From Streptantibioticus silvisoli (GTDB taxonomy: Bacteria; Actinomycetota; Actinomycetes; Streptomycetales; Streptomycetaceae), in contig NZ_JAAGKO020000063.1 in the NCBI RefSeq assembly GCF_027947535.2, positions 1 to 39,643 of the forward strand: a stretch of DNA of 39,643 nt. Reading direction: 5' to 3'. The translations under genes were made by a program, and so were the position numbers. Positions within the stretch are counted from its first letter, which is position 1. Each line of letters begins with the position of its first letter. The notes below the pieces were generated by a model. That model had not been told where the DNA came from. It ran no database searches and saw nothing but the letters and a program-made list of their open reading frames with translations. Of the stretch, positions 1 to 7,925 are shown piece after piece.

Positions 1-319
1 GGGGTTGCGCCGGTGGCCGGGTGGGGCGTGGTCTTTCGGCGGCTTGCTCCGCTGGGGGCTTTCGCCTCGGGTGCGTGGGGGTTGCGCCGGTGGTCGGGGC
101 GGGGTCGTCGTCCTGCGCGCCGGTCCGCCGTGGGTCGGGGCGGGCGGTGCGGGTCCCCGGCGGAGGACGGGATATTTACGGCCCCCGCCTCCGCGATCCG
201 CCCCTCCACGCCTGGTACGGGGGCCACAAACAGCGCAAGCCTCCACCTCAGGGACCCACCCCGCCCGCCTCGCTCCCGTCACGCCCCGGTGCGGGCTCGT
301 CCGGCCCGGTCCCGCGGAC
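1..319. other. Left-edge gap without a recognisable gene
   Basis: No convincing coding sequence is visible. The open frames that cross it are compositional shadows rich in Arg, Gly and Pro. A direct repeat of about 16 bp (GGGGTTGCGCCGGTGG) occurs at about 1-16 and 78-93. A weak inverted repeat (GCGGAGG at 160-166, CCTCCGC at 188-194) could help terminate the leftward gene that stops at 320. Confidence 0.5.
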
Positions 320-757
320 TCAGCACGGGCGTTTGCGGAGTTCCATCACGTAGTCGTGCGGGGCGCCCGCGGATTCCGCCGCGTCGGCGATCTCGCCCAG
401 GTAGCGGGCCGACGGGAGGCCGCCCTCGTAGTCGTTGAGGACGTACGCCCACGCGGCGACGTCCCCTTCCAGCGTGTGGACGCGGACCGTGGTGCGGCGG
501 TAGATCCCCAAGGGGACGCCCTCCCAGCGGTCCAGCGAGTCCTCGTCGCTGCCGGCGAGGTCGTACAGGCCGACGAAGACCTGGTGGAGCGGGTCCTCGA
601 CCAGCGTCGCGAGTGCTCCCTCCCAGCCCATCTGCTCGCCGCCGAAGGTCAGCCGCCAGCCGTCGAGCCAGCCGGTGCCGCGCAGGGGGGAGTGCGGTGC
701 GCGGCGGATCATCAGCCGCGCGTCGAGGTTGCCGGCGTACGCGGCGTAGAGCGACAT
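320..757 (-). CDS. Gamma-glutamylcyclotransferase (GGCT/AIG2-like) family protein
   Basis: A 145-residue protein of the GGCT/AIG2 fold. It starts MSLYAAYAGNLD, the counterpart of the YGSNL substrate-loop motif near the N terminus of this family. It ends with the typical AWAYVLNDYEGGLPS and RYLGEIADAA segments. Family members cleave gamma-glutamyl amines or peptides to 5-oxoproline, but the substrate here cannot be read from sequence. I chose the ATG at 755-757 over an upstream in-frame ATG at 793 because the family motif begins there. A TACGCT hexamer (765-770 on the minus strand) ends 7 nt before this ATG and no Shine-Dalgarno is present, so a leaderless transcript is likely. It is divergent from the flavoprotein gene at 943. 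Confidence 0.8.
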   Translation of the reverse strand: MSLYAAYAGNLDARLMIRRAPHSPLRGTGWLDGWRLTFGGEQMGWEGALATLVEDPLHQVFVGLYDLAGSDEDSLDRWEGVPLGIYRRTTVRVHTLEGDVAAWAYVLNDYEGGLPSARYLGEIADAAESAGAPHDYVMELRKRPC

Positions 758-942
758 GCCCGACAGCGTACGGGAGCCGGGTGCCGTGGCCACCCGGAAC
801 GGCCCGAGCGGGTGCCGGAACGCCCGCCGGTGGGCGCCCCCGGCGTTCCGCGGAGCCCGCCGGCGAGGGGCGCGGGCCGGGCGGAACCCCGCAGACGCGG
901 GGCGCCGCGTGGACCGGCCGGGGCGTGCGGGACAATGGGAAC

Positions 943-2373
943 GTGACTTCGATCGTGATCATCGGTGGCGGACCCGGCGGATACGAGGCTGCGCTGGTCG
1001 CGGCCCAGTTGGGCGCGGAGGTGACCGTCGTCGACTGCGACGGTCTCGGCGGCGCGTCGGTGCTGACCGACTGCGTGCCGTCGAAGACGCTCATCGCCAC
1101 CGCCGAGGTCATGACGACGTTCGACTCCTCCTACGAGGAGCTGGGGATCATCGTCGCGGACGACACCCCGCCGGAGAAGGAGGCCGCCCGCGTGCACGGG
1201 GTGGACCTCGGGCAGGTCAACCGCCGGGTCAAGCGGCTGGCACTGGCCCAGTCGCACGACATCACCGCCTCCGTCACCCGGGCCGGCGGCCGCGTCCTGC
1301 GCGGTCGCGGCCGGCTGGAGCAGGAACGGGCGATGGACGGCGGCCGCAAGGTGACCGTGACGGCCGCCGACGGGACGGCGGAGACGCTGACCGCGGACGC
1401 GGTGCTGATCGCGACCGGCGCGCACCCGCGCGAGGTGCCGGACGCGCTGCCGGACGGCGAGCGCATCCTGAACTGGACCCAGGTCTACGACCTGGAGGAG
1501 CTGCCGGAAGAGCTGATCGTGGTCGGCTCCGGTGTGACCGGTGCGGAGTTCGCCGGCGCCTACCAGGCGCTGGGCTCGAAGGTGACGCTGGTCTCCAGCC
1601 GCGACCGCGTGCTACCCGGCGAGGACCCGGACGCGGCGGCGGTGCTGGAGGACGTCTTCCGGCGGCGCGGCATGAACGTCATGGCGCGTTCCCGCGCGAC
1701 GGCGGCTGAGCGGGTCGGCGACCGGGTGGAGGTGACGCTGGCGGACGGCCGGGTCATCACCGGTTCGCACTGCCTGATGGCGGTCGGCTCGATCCCGAAC
1801 ACCGCCGGCATGGGCCTGGAGGAGGCCGGGGTCCGGCTGAAGGACTCCGGGCACGTGTGGACCGACAAGGTCTCGCGCACCTCCGCGCCGGGCGTCTACG
1901 CGGCCGGTGACTGCACCGGCGTGTTCGCGCTGGCCTCGGTCGCGGCGATGCAGGGCCGCATCGCGATGTACCACTTCCTCGGTGACGCGGTCGCGCCGCT
2001 GAACCTCAAGACGGTCTCGGCGAACGTCTTCACCGACCCGGAGATCGCCACCGTCGGCTACAGCCAGGCGGACGTGGACGCCGGCCGGATCGACGCCCGG
2101 GTGCTGAAGCTGCCGCTGCTGCGCAACCCGCGGGCGAAGATGCAGGACATCCGCGACGGCTTCGTGAAACTGGTCTGCCGCCCGGGCACCGGCATCGTGG
2201 TCGGCGGCGTGGTGGTCGCGCCGCGCGCCAGCGAGCTGATCCACCCGATCTCGATCGCCGTCGACAACAACCTCACCGTCGAGCAGATCGCCAACACCTT
2301 CACCGTCTACCCGTCGCTGTCCGGCTCGATCGCCGAGGTCGCCCGCCAGCTCCACAGCCGCCGCACCGACTGA
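943..2373 (+). CDS. lpdA: NAD(P)H-quinone dehydrogenase, LpdA type (flavoprotein disulfide reductase family without the redox disulfide)
   Basis: A 476-residue FAD/NAD(P) flavoprotein. The FAD-binding GGGPGG is at about residues 8-13, the second dinucleotide fold GSGVTGAEFAG is near residue 190, the GDCTG FAD motif is near 320, and a dimerisation domain is at the C terminus. The usual GGTCxxxxC redox pair is altered to GGASVLTDCVPSK, which leaves only Cys44. The C-terminal His-x4-Glu of true lipoamide dehydrogenases is replaced by VYPSLSGS. Both changes match M. tuberculosis LpdA (Rv3303c), which is not a lipoamide dehydrogenase but reduces quinones. That assignment is by remembered similarity. 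The GTG at 943 is chosen because the fold begins there. GACAAT (931-936) ends 6 nt upstream and no SD is seen, so translation is probably leaderless. Confidence 0.88.
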   Translation: MTSIVIIGGGPGGYEAALVAAQLGAEVTVVDCDGLGGASVLTDCVPSKTLIATAEVMTTFDSSYEELGIIVADDTPPEKEAARVHGVDLGQVNRRVKRLALAQSHDITASVTRAGGRVLRGRGRLEQERAMDGGRKVTVTAADGTAETLTADAVLIATGAHPREVPDALPDGERILNWTQVYDLEELPEELIVVGSGVTGAEFAGAYQALGSKVTLVSSRDRVLPGEDPDAAAVLEDVFRRRGMNVMARSRATAAERVGDRVEVTLADGRVITGSHCLMAVGSIPNTAGMGLEEAGVRLKDSGHVWTDKVSRTSAPGVYAAGDCTGVFALASVAAMQGRIAMYHFLGDAVAPLNLKTVSANVFTDPEIATVGYSQADVDAGRIDARVLKLPLLRNPRAKMQDIRDGFVKLVCRPGTGIVVGGVVVAPRASELIHPISIAVDNNLTVEQIANTFTVYPSLSGSIAEVARQLHSRRTD

Positions 2374-2439
2374 CTCAGCCACCGCACCGACTGACGCCGG
2401 GCCGGGCTGCCTCCCCGGCCTGCGGCGCCGCCCAGCAAC

Positions 2440-2464
2440 CACCGGCACACGGTTACCGCCGGTG
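2440..2464 (+). terminator. Hairpin downstream of lpdA
   Basis: CACCGGC (2440-2446) pairs with GCCGGTG (2458-2464) across an 11-nt loop, 67 bp after the lpdA stop. There is no U-tract, which is common for actinomycete terminators. Confidence 0.4.
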
Positions 2465-2537
2465 CCCGCGCCGATCAACCGCACATAGCACTTGTACCGC
2501 CGTCACGTGAACAACTTCTGGTAATTGGTGCAAAACA

Positions 2538-2567
2538 CTGAAAGCCGACGCGTGTTGGCGTTACTGT
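2538..2567 (+). promoter_or_regulatory. Predicted promoter of the DeoR-type regulator gene
   Basis: CTGAAA (2538-2543), an 18-nt spacer and TACTGT (2562-2567) match the housekeeping -35/-10 pattern. The -10 ends 7 nt before the GTG at 2575 and there is no SD, so initiation would fall on or beside the start codon. Confidence 0.45.
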
Positions 2568-2574
2568 CAGTTTC

Positions 2575-3528
2575 GTGTTCGCAGCAGAACGTCGTCAGTT
2601 GATCCTCGAAATGGTACGGGCGAACGGCGCGGTGTCGCTCCGTGAACTCGCACGCGTCGTCCAGACCTCCGAAGTGACCGTACGGCGTGACGTGCGGGCG
2701 CTGGAGGCCGATGGGCTCCTGGACCGTCGCCATGGCGGCGCGGTGCTGCCGGGCGGCCTGACCCGGGAATCGGGCTTCCCGCAGAAGACCCATCTCGCGA
2801 CCGCGGAGAAGACCGCGATCGCCGACCTGGCCGCCTCGCTGGTCGAGGAGGGCGAGGCCATCGTCGTGGGGGCCGGCACCACCACGCAGGAGCTGGCCCG
2901 CCGGCTGGCCCGGATTCCGGGCCTGACGGTGGTCACCAACTCGCTGCTGGTCGCGCAGGCCCTCGCGCACGCCAACCGGGTCGAGGTGGTGATGACCGGC
3001 GGCACGCTGCGCGGGTCCAACTACGCGCTGGTGGGCAGCGGTGCCGAGCAGTCGCTGGCCGGGCTGCGGGTCTCGCGGGCGTTCGTCTCCGGCAACGGCC
3101 TGACCGCGGAACGCGGCCTGTCCACGTCCAACATGCTCTCCGCCAGCGTGGACCGCGCCCTGGTGGCCGCGGCCGCCGAGGTCGTCGTGCTCGCCGACCA
3201 CGGGAAGCTGGGCACCGACACCATGTTCCAGACGGTGGCGCCGGAGCTGATCACCCATCTGGTGACCGACGAGCCGCCACCGGGGGAGGAGCGCGCCGCC
3301 ACCGAACTCCAGGCGCTCGCCGACCAGGGCGTGCGGATCACCCTCGCGCAGACCGAACGGGACGGGCCCGGCCAGGACGCCGGGACCACCTCGCGAAGAG
3401 AGACGCCGGTCCCCGGTCCGCGCCGGCACGCCCGGCAGACCGCGGGACCGGCCACCGGACCGCTGCGCAACGCGCCGCCGAGCCAGCCGGACGGCCGGGG
3501 CGCCGACCTGGCACCCCGCCGCCGCTGA
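2575..3528 (+). CDS. DeoR/GlpR-family transcriptional regulator
   Basis: A 317-residue DeoR-family repressor. Residues about 1-57 are the winged helix-turn-helix (RRQLILEMVRANGAVSLREL, then TSEVTVRRDVRALEADGLL and the wing RRHGGAVLPGG). Residues about 75-235 are the DeoR sugar-phosphate-sensing domain with the VGAGTTT and VTNSL motifs. The last 70 residues are a Pro/Arg/Gly-rich, probably disordered tail beyond the usual family length of about 250. The family typically represses carbohydrate operons and is released by a phosphorylated sugar. No sugar operon adjoins, so the target is unknown. The GTG start directly opens the HTH domain and appears leaderless. Confidence 0.88.
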   Translation: MFAAERRQLILEMVRANGAVSLRELARVVQTSEVTVRRDVRALEADGLLDRRHGGAVLPGGLTRESGFPQKTHLATAEKTAIADLAASLVEEGEAIVVGAGTTTQELARRLARIPGLTVVTNSLLVAQALAHANRVEVVMTGGTLRGSNYALVGSGAEQSLAGLRVSRAFVSGNGLTAERGLSTSNMLSASVDRALVAAAAEVVVLADHGKLGTDTMFQTVAPELITHLVTDEPPPGEERAATELQALADQGVRITLAQTERDGPGQDAGTTSRRETPVPGPRRHARQTAGPATGPLRNAPPSQPDGRGADLAPRRR

Positions 3529-3579
3529 CCGGTGACGCCGACCGGTGACGCCGACCGGTGACGCCGACCGGTGACGCCG
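3528..3579. repeat. 13-bp tandem repeat, four perfect copies
   Basis: ACCGGTGACGCCG is repeated exactly four times (3528-3540, 3541-3553, 3554-3566, 3567-3579). The array begins at the last base of the DeoR stop codon and lies in the convergent gap with the TetR gene. Degenerate units follow to about 3600. Confidence 0.9.
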
Positions 3580-3595
3580 ACCGCCGCCGCTGACC

Positions 3596-3620
3596 GGTGC
3601 CGGGACGGTGCCCCGGCACC
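3596..3620. terminator. Bidirectional hairpin between convergent DeoR and TetR genes
   Basis: GGTGCCGGG (3596-3604) and CCCGGCACC (3612-3620) form a perfect 9-bp stem with a 7-nt loop. The hairpin is placed to stop transcription arriving from both sides. It has no U-tract. Confidence 0.6.
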
Positions 3621-3654
3621 CGCGGGCCGCCCCCGGCGCACCGGTGCCGCGCCG

Positions 3655-4215
3655 TCACTCCTCGGCGCGCGTCCGCAGCCCCTCGACGGCCAGGTCCAGC
3701 AGGCGGTCGGCGAGCCGCGGGTCCTGGGGTGAGCGTTCGGCGGCGAGCGCGATGGCGCAGGCCAGGTGCATCAGGTCGTCCACCCGGGCGTCCGCGCGCA
3801 CCTGGCCGGCCTGCTGGGCGCCGGTCAGCAGTTCGGCGGCGGCGGCGCGCAGCGTGCCCTGGCACACCCCCATCGACGCGGCGCGGGCGGCCATCAGCGA
3901 CCGGCCGAGCCCGCGGTAGGCGGTGGTGTGCGCCACGACGGCCCGCAGCCAGCTGTTCAGCGCGGTCAACGCGGGCTGCTCGGCGCGCAGTTGCTCGGCG
4001 AGGGTGACCAGCGCGTCGAGTTCGCCCTGGAAGACCGCCGCCATCAGCTCCTCACGGTCGGGGAAGTGGCGGTACAGGGTGCCGATGCCGACCTGGGCAC
4101 GCCGGGCGATGTCCTCCAGCGGCGCGTCGGCACCGTGCTCCGCGAACGCCGTGGTCGCGACCTCGACCAGCCGTTGGTAGTTGCGCCGCGCGTCCGCGCG
4201 CATCGGCTTCGTCAT
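3655..4215 (-). CDS. TetR/AcrR-family transcriptional regulator
   Basis: A 186-residue TetR-type repressor. The N-terminal helix-turn-helix covers about residues 12-58, with PLEDIARRAQVGIGTLYRHF as helices 2-3 followed by PDREELMAAVF. The helical C-terminal half is a ligand and dimer domain of unknown ligand. The ATG at 4213-4215 is chosen over an upstream in-frame ATG (4266) because it is preceded by GGAAGG and AGGGA sequences at suitable spacing. A TAGGTT (4254-4259, minus strand) is a possible -10 about 40 bp upstream. The gene lies 109 bp downstream of accA2 on the same strand, but a strong hairpin separates them, so it is probably transcribed separately. Confidence 0.88.
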   Translation of the reverse strand: MTKPMRADARRNYQRLVEVATTAFAEHGADAPLEDIARRAQVGIGTLYRHFPDREELMAAVFQGELDALVTLAEQLRAEQPALTALNSWLRAVVAHTTAYRGLGRSLMAARAASMGVCQGTLRAAAAELLTGAQQAGQVRADARVDDLMHLACAIALAAERSPQDPRLADRLLDLAVEGLRTRAEE

Positions 4216-4270
4216 CACCGGATCCCTGCCTTCCACCCGTTCGTTGCCCTCGTAACCTACGGGCATACGG

Positions 4271-4307
4271 CCGCGGGCCCCAGCCGAGGTACGGCCGGGG
4301 CCCGCGG
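4271..4307 (-). terminator. Strong terminator hairpin of accA2
   Basis: CCGCGGGCCCC (4271-4281) pairs perfectly with GGGGCCCGCGG (4297-4307). An inner GCC/GGC pair extends the stem around a 7-nt loop. The hairpin starts 18 bp past the accA2 stop. Confidence 0.75.
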
Positions 4308-4324
4308 GCGGTGCTGCCGGGGGG

Positions 4325-6094
4325 TCAGTCCTTGATCTCGCAGAGGGTGGCGCCGGAGGAGACGGAGGCGCCGACGTCGGCGGTCAGGCCCTTGACGGTG
4401 CCGGTGCGGTGGGCGGTGATGGGCTGTTCCATCTTCATCGCTTCCAGCACCACGATGAGGTCGCCCTCGGCGACTTCCTGGCCCTCTTCGACGGCGACCT
4501 TGACGATGGTGCCCTGCATCGGTGAGGCGAGGGTGTCGCCGGAGGAGGCGCCGGACTTCTTGGCGGCCTTGCGGCGCGGGGTCTTCTTCGTGCCGGGTGC
4601 GGCCAGGGCGATTCCGCCGCCGAAGGAGGCGGGCAGGGTGACTTCGAGGCGTTTGCCGCCGACCTCGACGACGACCGTCTCGCGGGCGCCCTCACCCTCT
4701 TCGTCGTCGGTCGCGCCGCCGGTGAAGGGGGGGATGGTGTTGTCGAACTCGGTTTCGATCCACCGGGTGTGGACGGTGAACGGGGCGTCGCTGCCGGTCA
4801 GTTCGGGGGCGAAGGCGGGGTCGGTGACGACCGCGCGGTGGAAGGGGACGGCGGTGGCCATGCCCTCCACGGTGAACTCCCGCAGCGCCCGGGCGGCGCG
4901 TTGCAGGGCCTGGGCGCGGGTGGCGCCGGTGACGATCAGCTTCGCCAGCAGCGAGTCCCACGCCGGGCCGATCACCGAGCCGGCCTCCACCCCGGCGTCC
5001 AGGCGCACGCCCGGGCCGGTGGGGGCGTCGAAGCGGGTGACGGTGCCGGGGGCGGGCAGGAACCCGCGGCCGGGGTCCTCGCCGTTGATGCGGAACTCCA
5101 GGGAGTGTCCGCGCAGCGGCGGGTCGTCGTAGCCGAGGGCCTCGCCGTCGGCGATGCGGAACATCTCGCGCACCAGGTCGATCCCGGAGACCTCCTCGGT
5201 GACCGGGTGTTCCACCTGCAGGCGGGTGTTGACCTCCAGGAAGGAGATCGTGCCGTCCTGCCCGACGAGGAACTCGCAGGTGCCGGCGCCGACGTAGCCG
5301 GCCTCGCGCAGGATGGCCTTGGAGGAGGCGTACAGCTGCTCGGTCTGCCGCGGGGTCAAGAACGGCGCGGGCGCCTCCTCGACGAGCTTTTGGTGCCGGC
5401 GCTGCAGCGAGCAGTCCCGGGTGGAGACGACGACCACGTTGCCGTGGGTGTCGGCCAGGCACTGGGTCTCCACGTGCCGGGGCCGGTCGAGGTAGCGCTC
5501 CACGAAGCACTCGCCGCGCCCGAAGGCCGCCACCGCCTCGCGCACCGCGGACTCGTACAGCTCGGGCACCTCTTCGAGGGTGCGGGCCACCTTCAGACCC
5601 CGCCCGCCACCACCGAAGGCCGCCTTGATCGCGATCGGCAGCCCGTGCTCCTTGGCGAAGGCCACCACCTCATCGGCACCGGAGACCGGGTCGGGGGTGC
5701 CGGCCACCAGCGGCGCACCGGCGCGCTGGGCGATGTGACGGGCCGCCACCTTGTCGCCCAGGTCACGGATGGCCTGCGGCGGCGGGCCGATCCACGTCAG
5801 ACCGGCGTCCAGCACCGCCTGGGCGAACTCCGCGTTCTCCGACAAGAACCCGTACCCGGGATGGACGGCGTCCGCACCGGAGTCCGCCGCCGCCTTCAAC
5901 ACCTTGCCGATGTCGAGGTAACTGCCCGCCGGGGTGTCGCCGCCCAGCGCGTACGCCTCGTCGGCCGCGCGCACATGCAGCGCGTCCCGGTCCGGCTCGG
6001 CGTACACGGCTACGCTGGCGATCCCGGCGTCCTGGCAAGCGCGGGCGACGCGGACGGCGATTTCGCCGCGGTTGGCGATGAGCACCTTGCGCAC
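4325..6094 (-). CDS. accA2: Acyl-CoA carboxylase alpha subunit (biotin carboxylase plus biotin carboxyl carrier protein)
   Basis: A 589-residue AccA-type subunit of acetyl/propionyl-CoA carboxylase. It carboxylates biotin with ATP and bicarbonate and hands CO2 to a beta subunit such as PccB, giving malonyl- or methylmalonyl-CoA. The biotin carboxylase N domain opens with [14 protein letters not shown]. The ATP-grasp domain carries the loop [13 protein letters not shown], and the C domain follows [17 protein letters not shown] Lys/Ala-rich linker near residue 490 joins the BCCP domain, whose EAMKMEQ motif places the biotinyl lysine at K554. The GTG start has an excellent AAGGAGG 8 nt upstream and the protein opens with the domain motif. 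The length matches S. coelicolor AccA1/AccA2 (about 590). The accE-pccB genes and the biotin ligase are within 4 kb. Confidence 0.95.
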   Translation of the reverse strand: MRKVLIANRGEIAVRVARACQDAGIASVAVYAEPDRDALHVRAADEAYALGGDTPAGSYLDIGKVLKAAADSGADAVHPGYGFLSENAEFAQAVLDAGLTWIGPPPQAIRDLGDKVAARHIAQRAGAPLVAGTPDPVSGADEVVAFAKEHGLPIAIKAAFGGGGRGLKVARTLEEVPELYESAVREAVAAFGRGECFVERYLDRPRHVETQCLADTHGNVVVVSTRDCSLQRRHQKLVEEAPAPFLTPRQTEQLYASSKAILREAGYVGAGTCEFLVGQDGTISFLEVNTRLQVEHPVTEEVSGIDLVREMFRIADGEALGYDDPPLRGHSLEFRINGEDPGRGFLPAPGTVTRFDAPTGPGVRLDAGVEAGSVIGPAWDSLLAKLIVTGATRAQALQRAARALREFTVEGMATAVPFHRAVVTDPAFAPELTGSDAPFTVHTRWIETEFDNTIPPFTGGATDDEEGEGARETVVVEVGGKRLEVTLPASFGGGIALAAPGTKKTPRRKAAKKSGASSGDTLASPMQGTIVKVAVEEGQEVAEGDLIVVLEAMKMEQPITAHRTGTVKGLTADVGASVSSGATLCEIKD

Positions 6095-6433
6095 GATGGC
6101 TCCCTCCTTGGAACAAGTGGAGTTTAGGGAATGCCGACACGTCGTGCCGACCCGTCCCCGCGGGTGAGCTTGCCCACACGCTCCGTGGCCTTCGGGTCCG
6201 CCACGGCGTCGCATCCCGCGTCGCTCCACGGTACGCCGCCGGTGACCACGCGGAGCGGCATTGCGTCCGGGCGGGGGACGGGAGTGTCCCTCCGGTCACC
6301 TGACGGGTGATTCTTTGTCGGAACCCTACGGCTGATCGCCGGAAAGTTTGCCGACGGGTGGAGGCCGCTCCGCTCTTGTCGCCGGCCGATACCGGTGCGT
6401 AGCGTTGAGGGGCCGAGTCGCAGGGAGAACCAG
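6095..6433. other. Divergent intergenic region between accA2 and a small membrane protein gene
   Basis: This 339-bp gap holds the accA2 SD and predicted promoter on the left. On the right TAGCGT (about 6401-6406) is a possible -10 for the rightward gene. A CCGTGGC/GCCACGG inverted repeat lies at 6183-6206. No gene is seen. Confidence 0.5.
6121..6150 (-). promoter_or_regulatory. Predicted accA2 promoter
   Basis: On the minus strand TCGGCA (6145-6150), an 18-nt spacer and TAAACT (6121-6126) fit a housekeeping promoter. The start site would lie about 20 nt before the GTG, leaving room for the AAGGAGG ribosome-binding site. Confidence 0.45.
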
Positions 6434-6841
6434 ATGCGCAGACCCATAGCCGTCGCCGCGGCCCTCGCCCTGGTGGCGGAGGCCGTGGTGATCGTCTTCG
6501 TCAACATGGTGCTGGGGCTCGCGGTGAAACGCCAGAGCATGTCGCTGGGCGGCCTCAAGCCCGGCGCGATGACCTCCGGCGCCTGGGCGGCCGGTGCCGT
6601 CCTGGGCCTCTACCTGCTGGTCTGCGCCGTCATCGAGGTGCGCACCGCGGTCCGCGACCGGGCGCCGGGCCGGGTCAACCGGCTGCTGCTGGTGGTGTGT
6701 GCCGTGGTGCAGGGCGTGCTGGGCGCGGTCGTGGTGGGCATGGTCGGGTGGGCCGCCTTCGGCGCGCTGATGGTGGTGCTGGCGCTGCTGGTGGCGACCC
6801 TGGTGATCTACCCCCGGCCGGTCATTGCCACAAGTCCGTGA
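6434..6841 (+). CDS. Small multipass membrane protein, function unknown
   Basis: A 135-residue protein with about four hydrophobic spans: residues about 7-30, 50-70, 87-108 and 110-131. The loops are short and basic and I see no catalytic motif. I do not recognise a named family. Conservation beside accA2 and maf in streptomycetes is my recollection and was not checked. The ATG at 6434 is preceded by GCAGGGAG 8-10 nt upstream; an earlier in-frame ATG at 6395 lacks an SD and would add a hydrophilic leader. Its 3' end overlaps the convergent maf gene by 20 bp. Confidence 0.75.
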   Translation: MRRPIAVAAALALVAEAVVIVFVNMVLGLAVKRQSMSLGGLKPGAMTSGAWAAGAVLGLYLLVCAVIEVRTAVRDRAPGRVNRLLLVVCAVVQGVLGAVVVGMVGWAAFGALMVVLALLVATLVIYPRPVIATSP

Positions 6842-7421
6842 TGCGGAAGCCCAGTTCGGTGAATATCCGGCGCAGCAGCGGCAGCGACAGGCCGATGACG
6901 TTGGCCGGGTCGCCCTCGATGCCCTCGATGAACGGCGCCGACAGGCCGTCGAGGGTGAACGCGCCCGCCACGCTGAGCGGTTCGCCGCTGGCCACGTAGG
7001 CCTCGATCTCCTCGTCGTCCGGCTCGCCGAACCACACGGTGGTCGACCCGGTCGCCGAGATGCGCCGGCCGTTGAAGGTGTCGATGACGCAGTGGCCGGT
7101 GTGCAGGACGCCGGAGCGGCCGCGCATCGCCTTCCAGCGGGCGACGGCGTCGTCGGCGTCGGCGGGCTTGCCCAGCGCGACCCCGTCGAGGTCGAGGACC
7201 GAGTCGCAGCCGATCACCAGGGCGTCGAAGGGGAGTTGGCCGGCCACCGTGCCGGCCTTGGCCTCGGCCAGCACCTGGGCCAGGTCGGCCGGGGTGGCGG
7301 CGGAAAGGGCGTCCTCGTCCACGCCGCTGACGACGACGCGGGGATTGAGCCCGGCCCGCTTCAGCAGTCCGAGCCGGGCCGGCGAGGCGGACGCGAGTAC
7401 CAGAACGTGCTCAGGATTCAT
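6822..7421 (-). CDS. maf: Maf-family nucleoside triphosphate pyrophosphatase
   Basis: A 199-residue Maf protein. It hydrolyses non-canonical or excess NTPs to NMP and pyrophosphate and is linked in bacteria to septum control. The Maf signature [16 protein letters not shown] is at residues 9-24. The acidic catalytic region [12 protein letters not shown] and GKPADADDA follow, and [11 protein letters not shown] with [14 protein letters not shown] forms the C-terminal pocket. The extra segment about GCD(S)VLDLDG is as in actinobacterial homologues. The ATG at 7421 has no SD but TAACCT (7429-7434, minus strand) ends 7 nt upstream, so it is probably leaderless. It lies downstream of the small mmpB-like gene on the same strand and overlaps the convergent membrane protein gene by 20 bp. 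Confidence 0.93.
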   Translation of the reverse strand: MNPEHVLVLASASPARLGLLKRAGLNPRVVVSGVDEDALSAATPADLAQVLAEAKAGTVAGQLPFDALVIGCDSVLDLDGVALGKPADADDAVARWKAMRGRSGVLHTGHCVIDTFNGRRISATGSTTVWFGEPDDEEIEAYVASGEPLSVAGAFTLDGLSAPFIEGIEGDPANVIGLSLPLLRRIFTELGFRITDLWQ

Positions 7422-7508
7422 GCGGGTCAGGTTAAGCGGTCGGGGCGACGGTTTCCGCCACGGGTCACCCGCCCCCGGTCCGCCGGCGCCCGGGCCGCCC
7501 GGCGGCGT

Positions 7509-7646
7509 TCACGGACGCCAGGCGACCACCATGACCATCACCGACGGCAGCAGCACGCCCAGCACCCATCCGCTCCGGCGCACCATGACACCGGCCCTGC
7601 GCGACTCCGCGGAGGGCTGGTGGGGCCGGCCTTGTGACCACAGCAT
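7509..7646 (-). CDS. mmpB: MmpB-like 45-residue single-pass membrane protein
   Basis: A 46-codon frame from ATG (7644-7646) to TGA (7509-7511), read by hand on the minus strand. The peptide begins MLWSQGRPHQPSAESRR, then has a Met-Val-Arg-Arg segment. A hydrophobic stretch from about residue 26 to 43 (GWVLGVLLPSVMVMVVAW) ends in Arg-Pro-stop. MLWS followed by a polar Pro/Glu/Arg segment and one transmembrane helix is what I remember of the Streptomyces morphogenic membrane protein MmpB, as is the place between maf and accE-pccB. The name rests on that recollection. No clear SD is present. It lies between accE (stop 7714) and maf on the same strand. An 18-bp palindrome sits 34 bp before its start. 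It is too short for most gene finders. Confidence 0.65.
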   Translation of the reverse strand: MLWSQGRPHQPSAESRRAGVMVRRSGWVLGVLLPSVMVMVVAWRP

Positions 7647-7680
7647 GCTGACGATGCTGGGCCCCGGCGCCGGTTCGCGC

Positions 7681-7698
7681 CTGAGTACGCGTACTCAG
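7681..7698. promoter_or_regulatory. Perfect 18-bp palindrome between accE and the mmpB-like gene
   Basis: CTGAGTACGCGTACTCAG is a perfect inverted repeat with no spacer, 15 bp after the accE stop and 34 bp before the mmpB-like ATG. The missing loop argues against an RNA terminator and for a dimeric protein site. Several positions (TACGCG or TACTCA on the minus strand) could double as a -10 for the mmpB-like gene. I do not know the cognate regulator. Confidence 0.6.
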
Positions 7699-7713
7699 AA
7701 CGGAGCCGGTGCC

Positions 7714-7917
7714 TCAGCGCGGCCAGTACGTCGTACGCCACGCGCCGGCGCCGAACCGCGGCAGCGGCCCGGCCGCCACCCGGGCCGGGTCGGCCCACCG
7801 GCGCGGCGCCGGTTCGCCCTCGTCGGCCGCGGCGACCGCCGAGCGGGCGGTCACCACCGCCAGCGCGGCCGCCAGTTCCTCCGGGGTCGGATTGCCCCGT
7901 ACGACCTTCAGCATCAT
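7714..7917 (-). CDS. accE: Acyl-CoA carboxylase epsilon subunit
   Basis: A 67-residue epsilon subunit. In Streptomyces and mycobacteria this short basic protein bridges the alpha (AccA) and beta (AccB/PccB/AccD) subunits and stimulates activity. The family pattern is clear: MLKVVRGNPTPEELAAALAV, then a variable Pro/Arg linker and a C-terminal W-rich end (RTTYWPR). It starts with tandem ATGs; the first (7915-7917) follows TAGGAGACGTC, a good SD. Only 8 bp separate the pccB stop from this start, so the two are cotranscribed, as in known pccBE and accBE operons. Confidence 0.92.
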   Translation of the reverse strand: MMLKVVRGNPTPEELAAALAVVTARSAVAAADEGEPAPRRWADPARVAAGPLPRFGAGAWRTTYWPR

Positions 7918-7925
7918 GACGTCTC

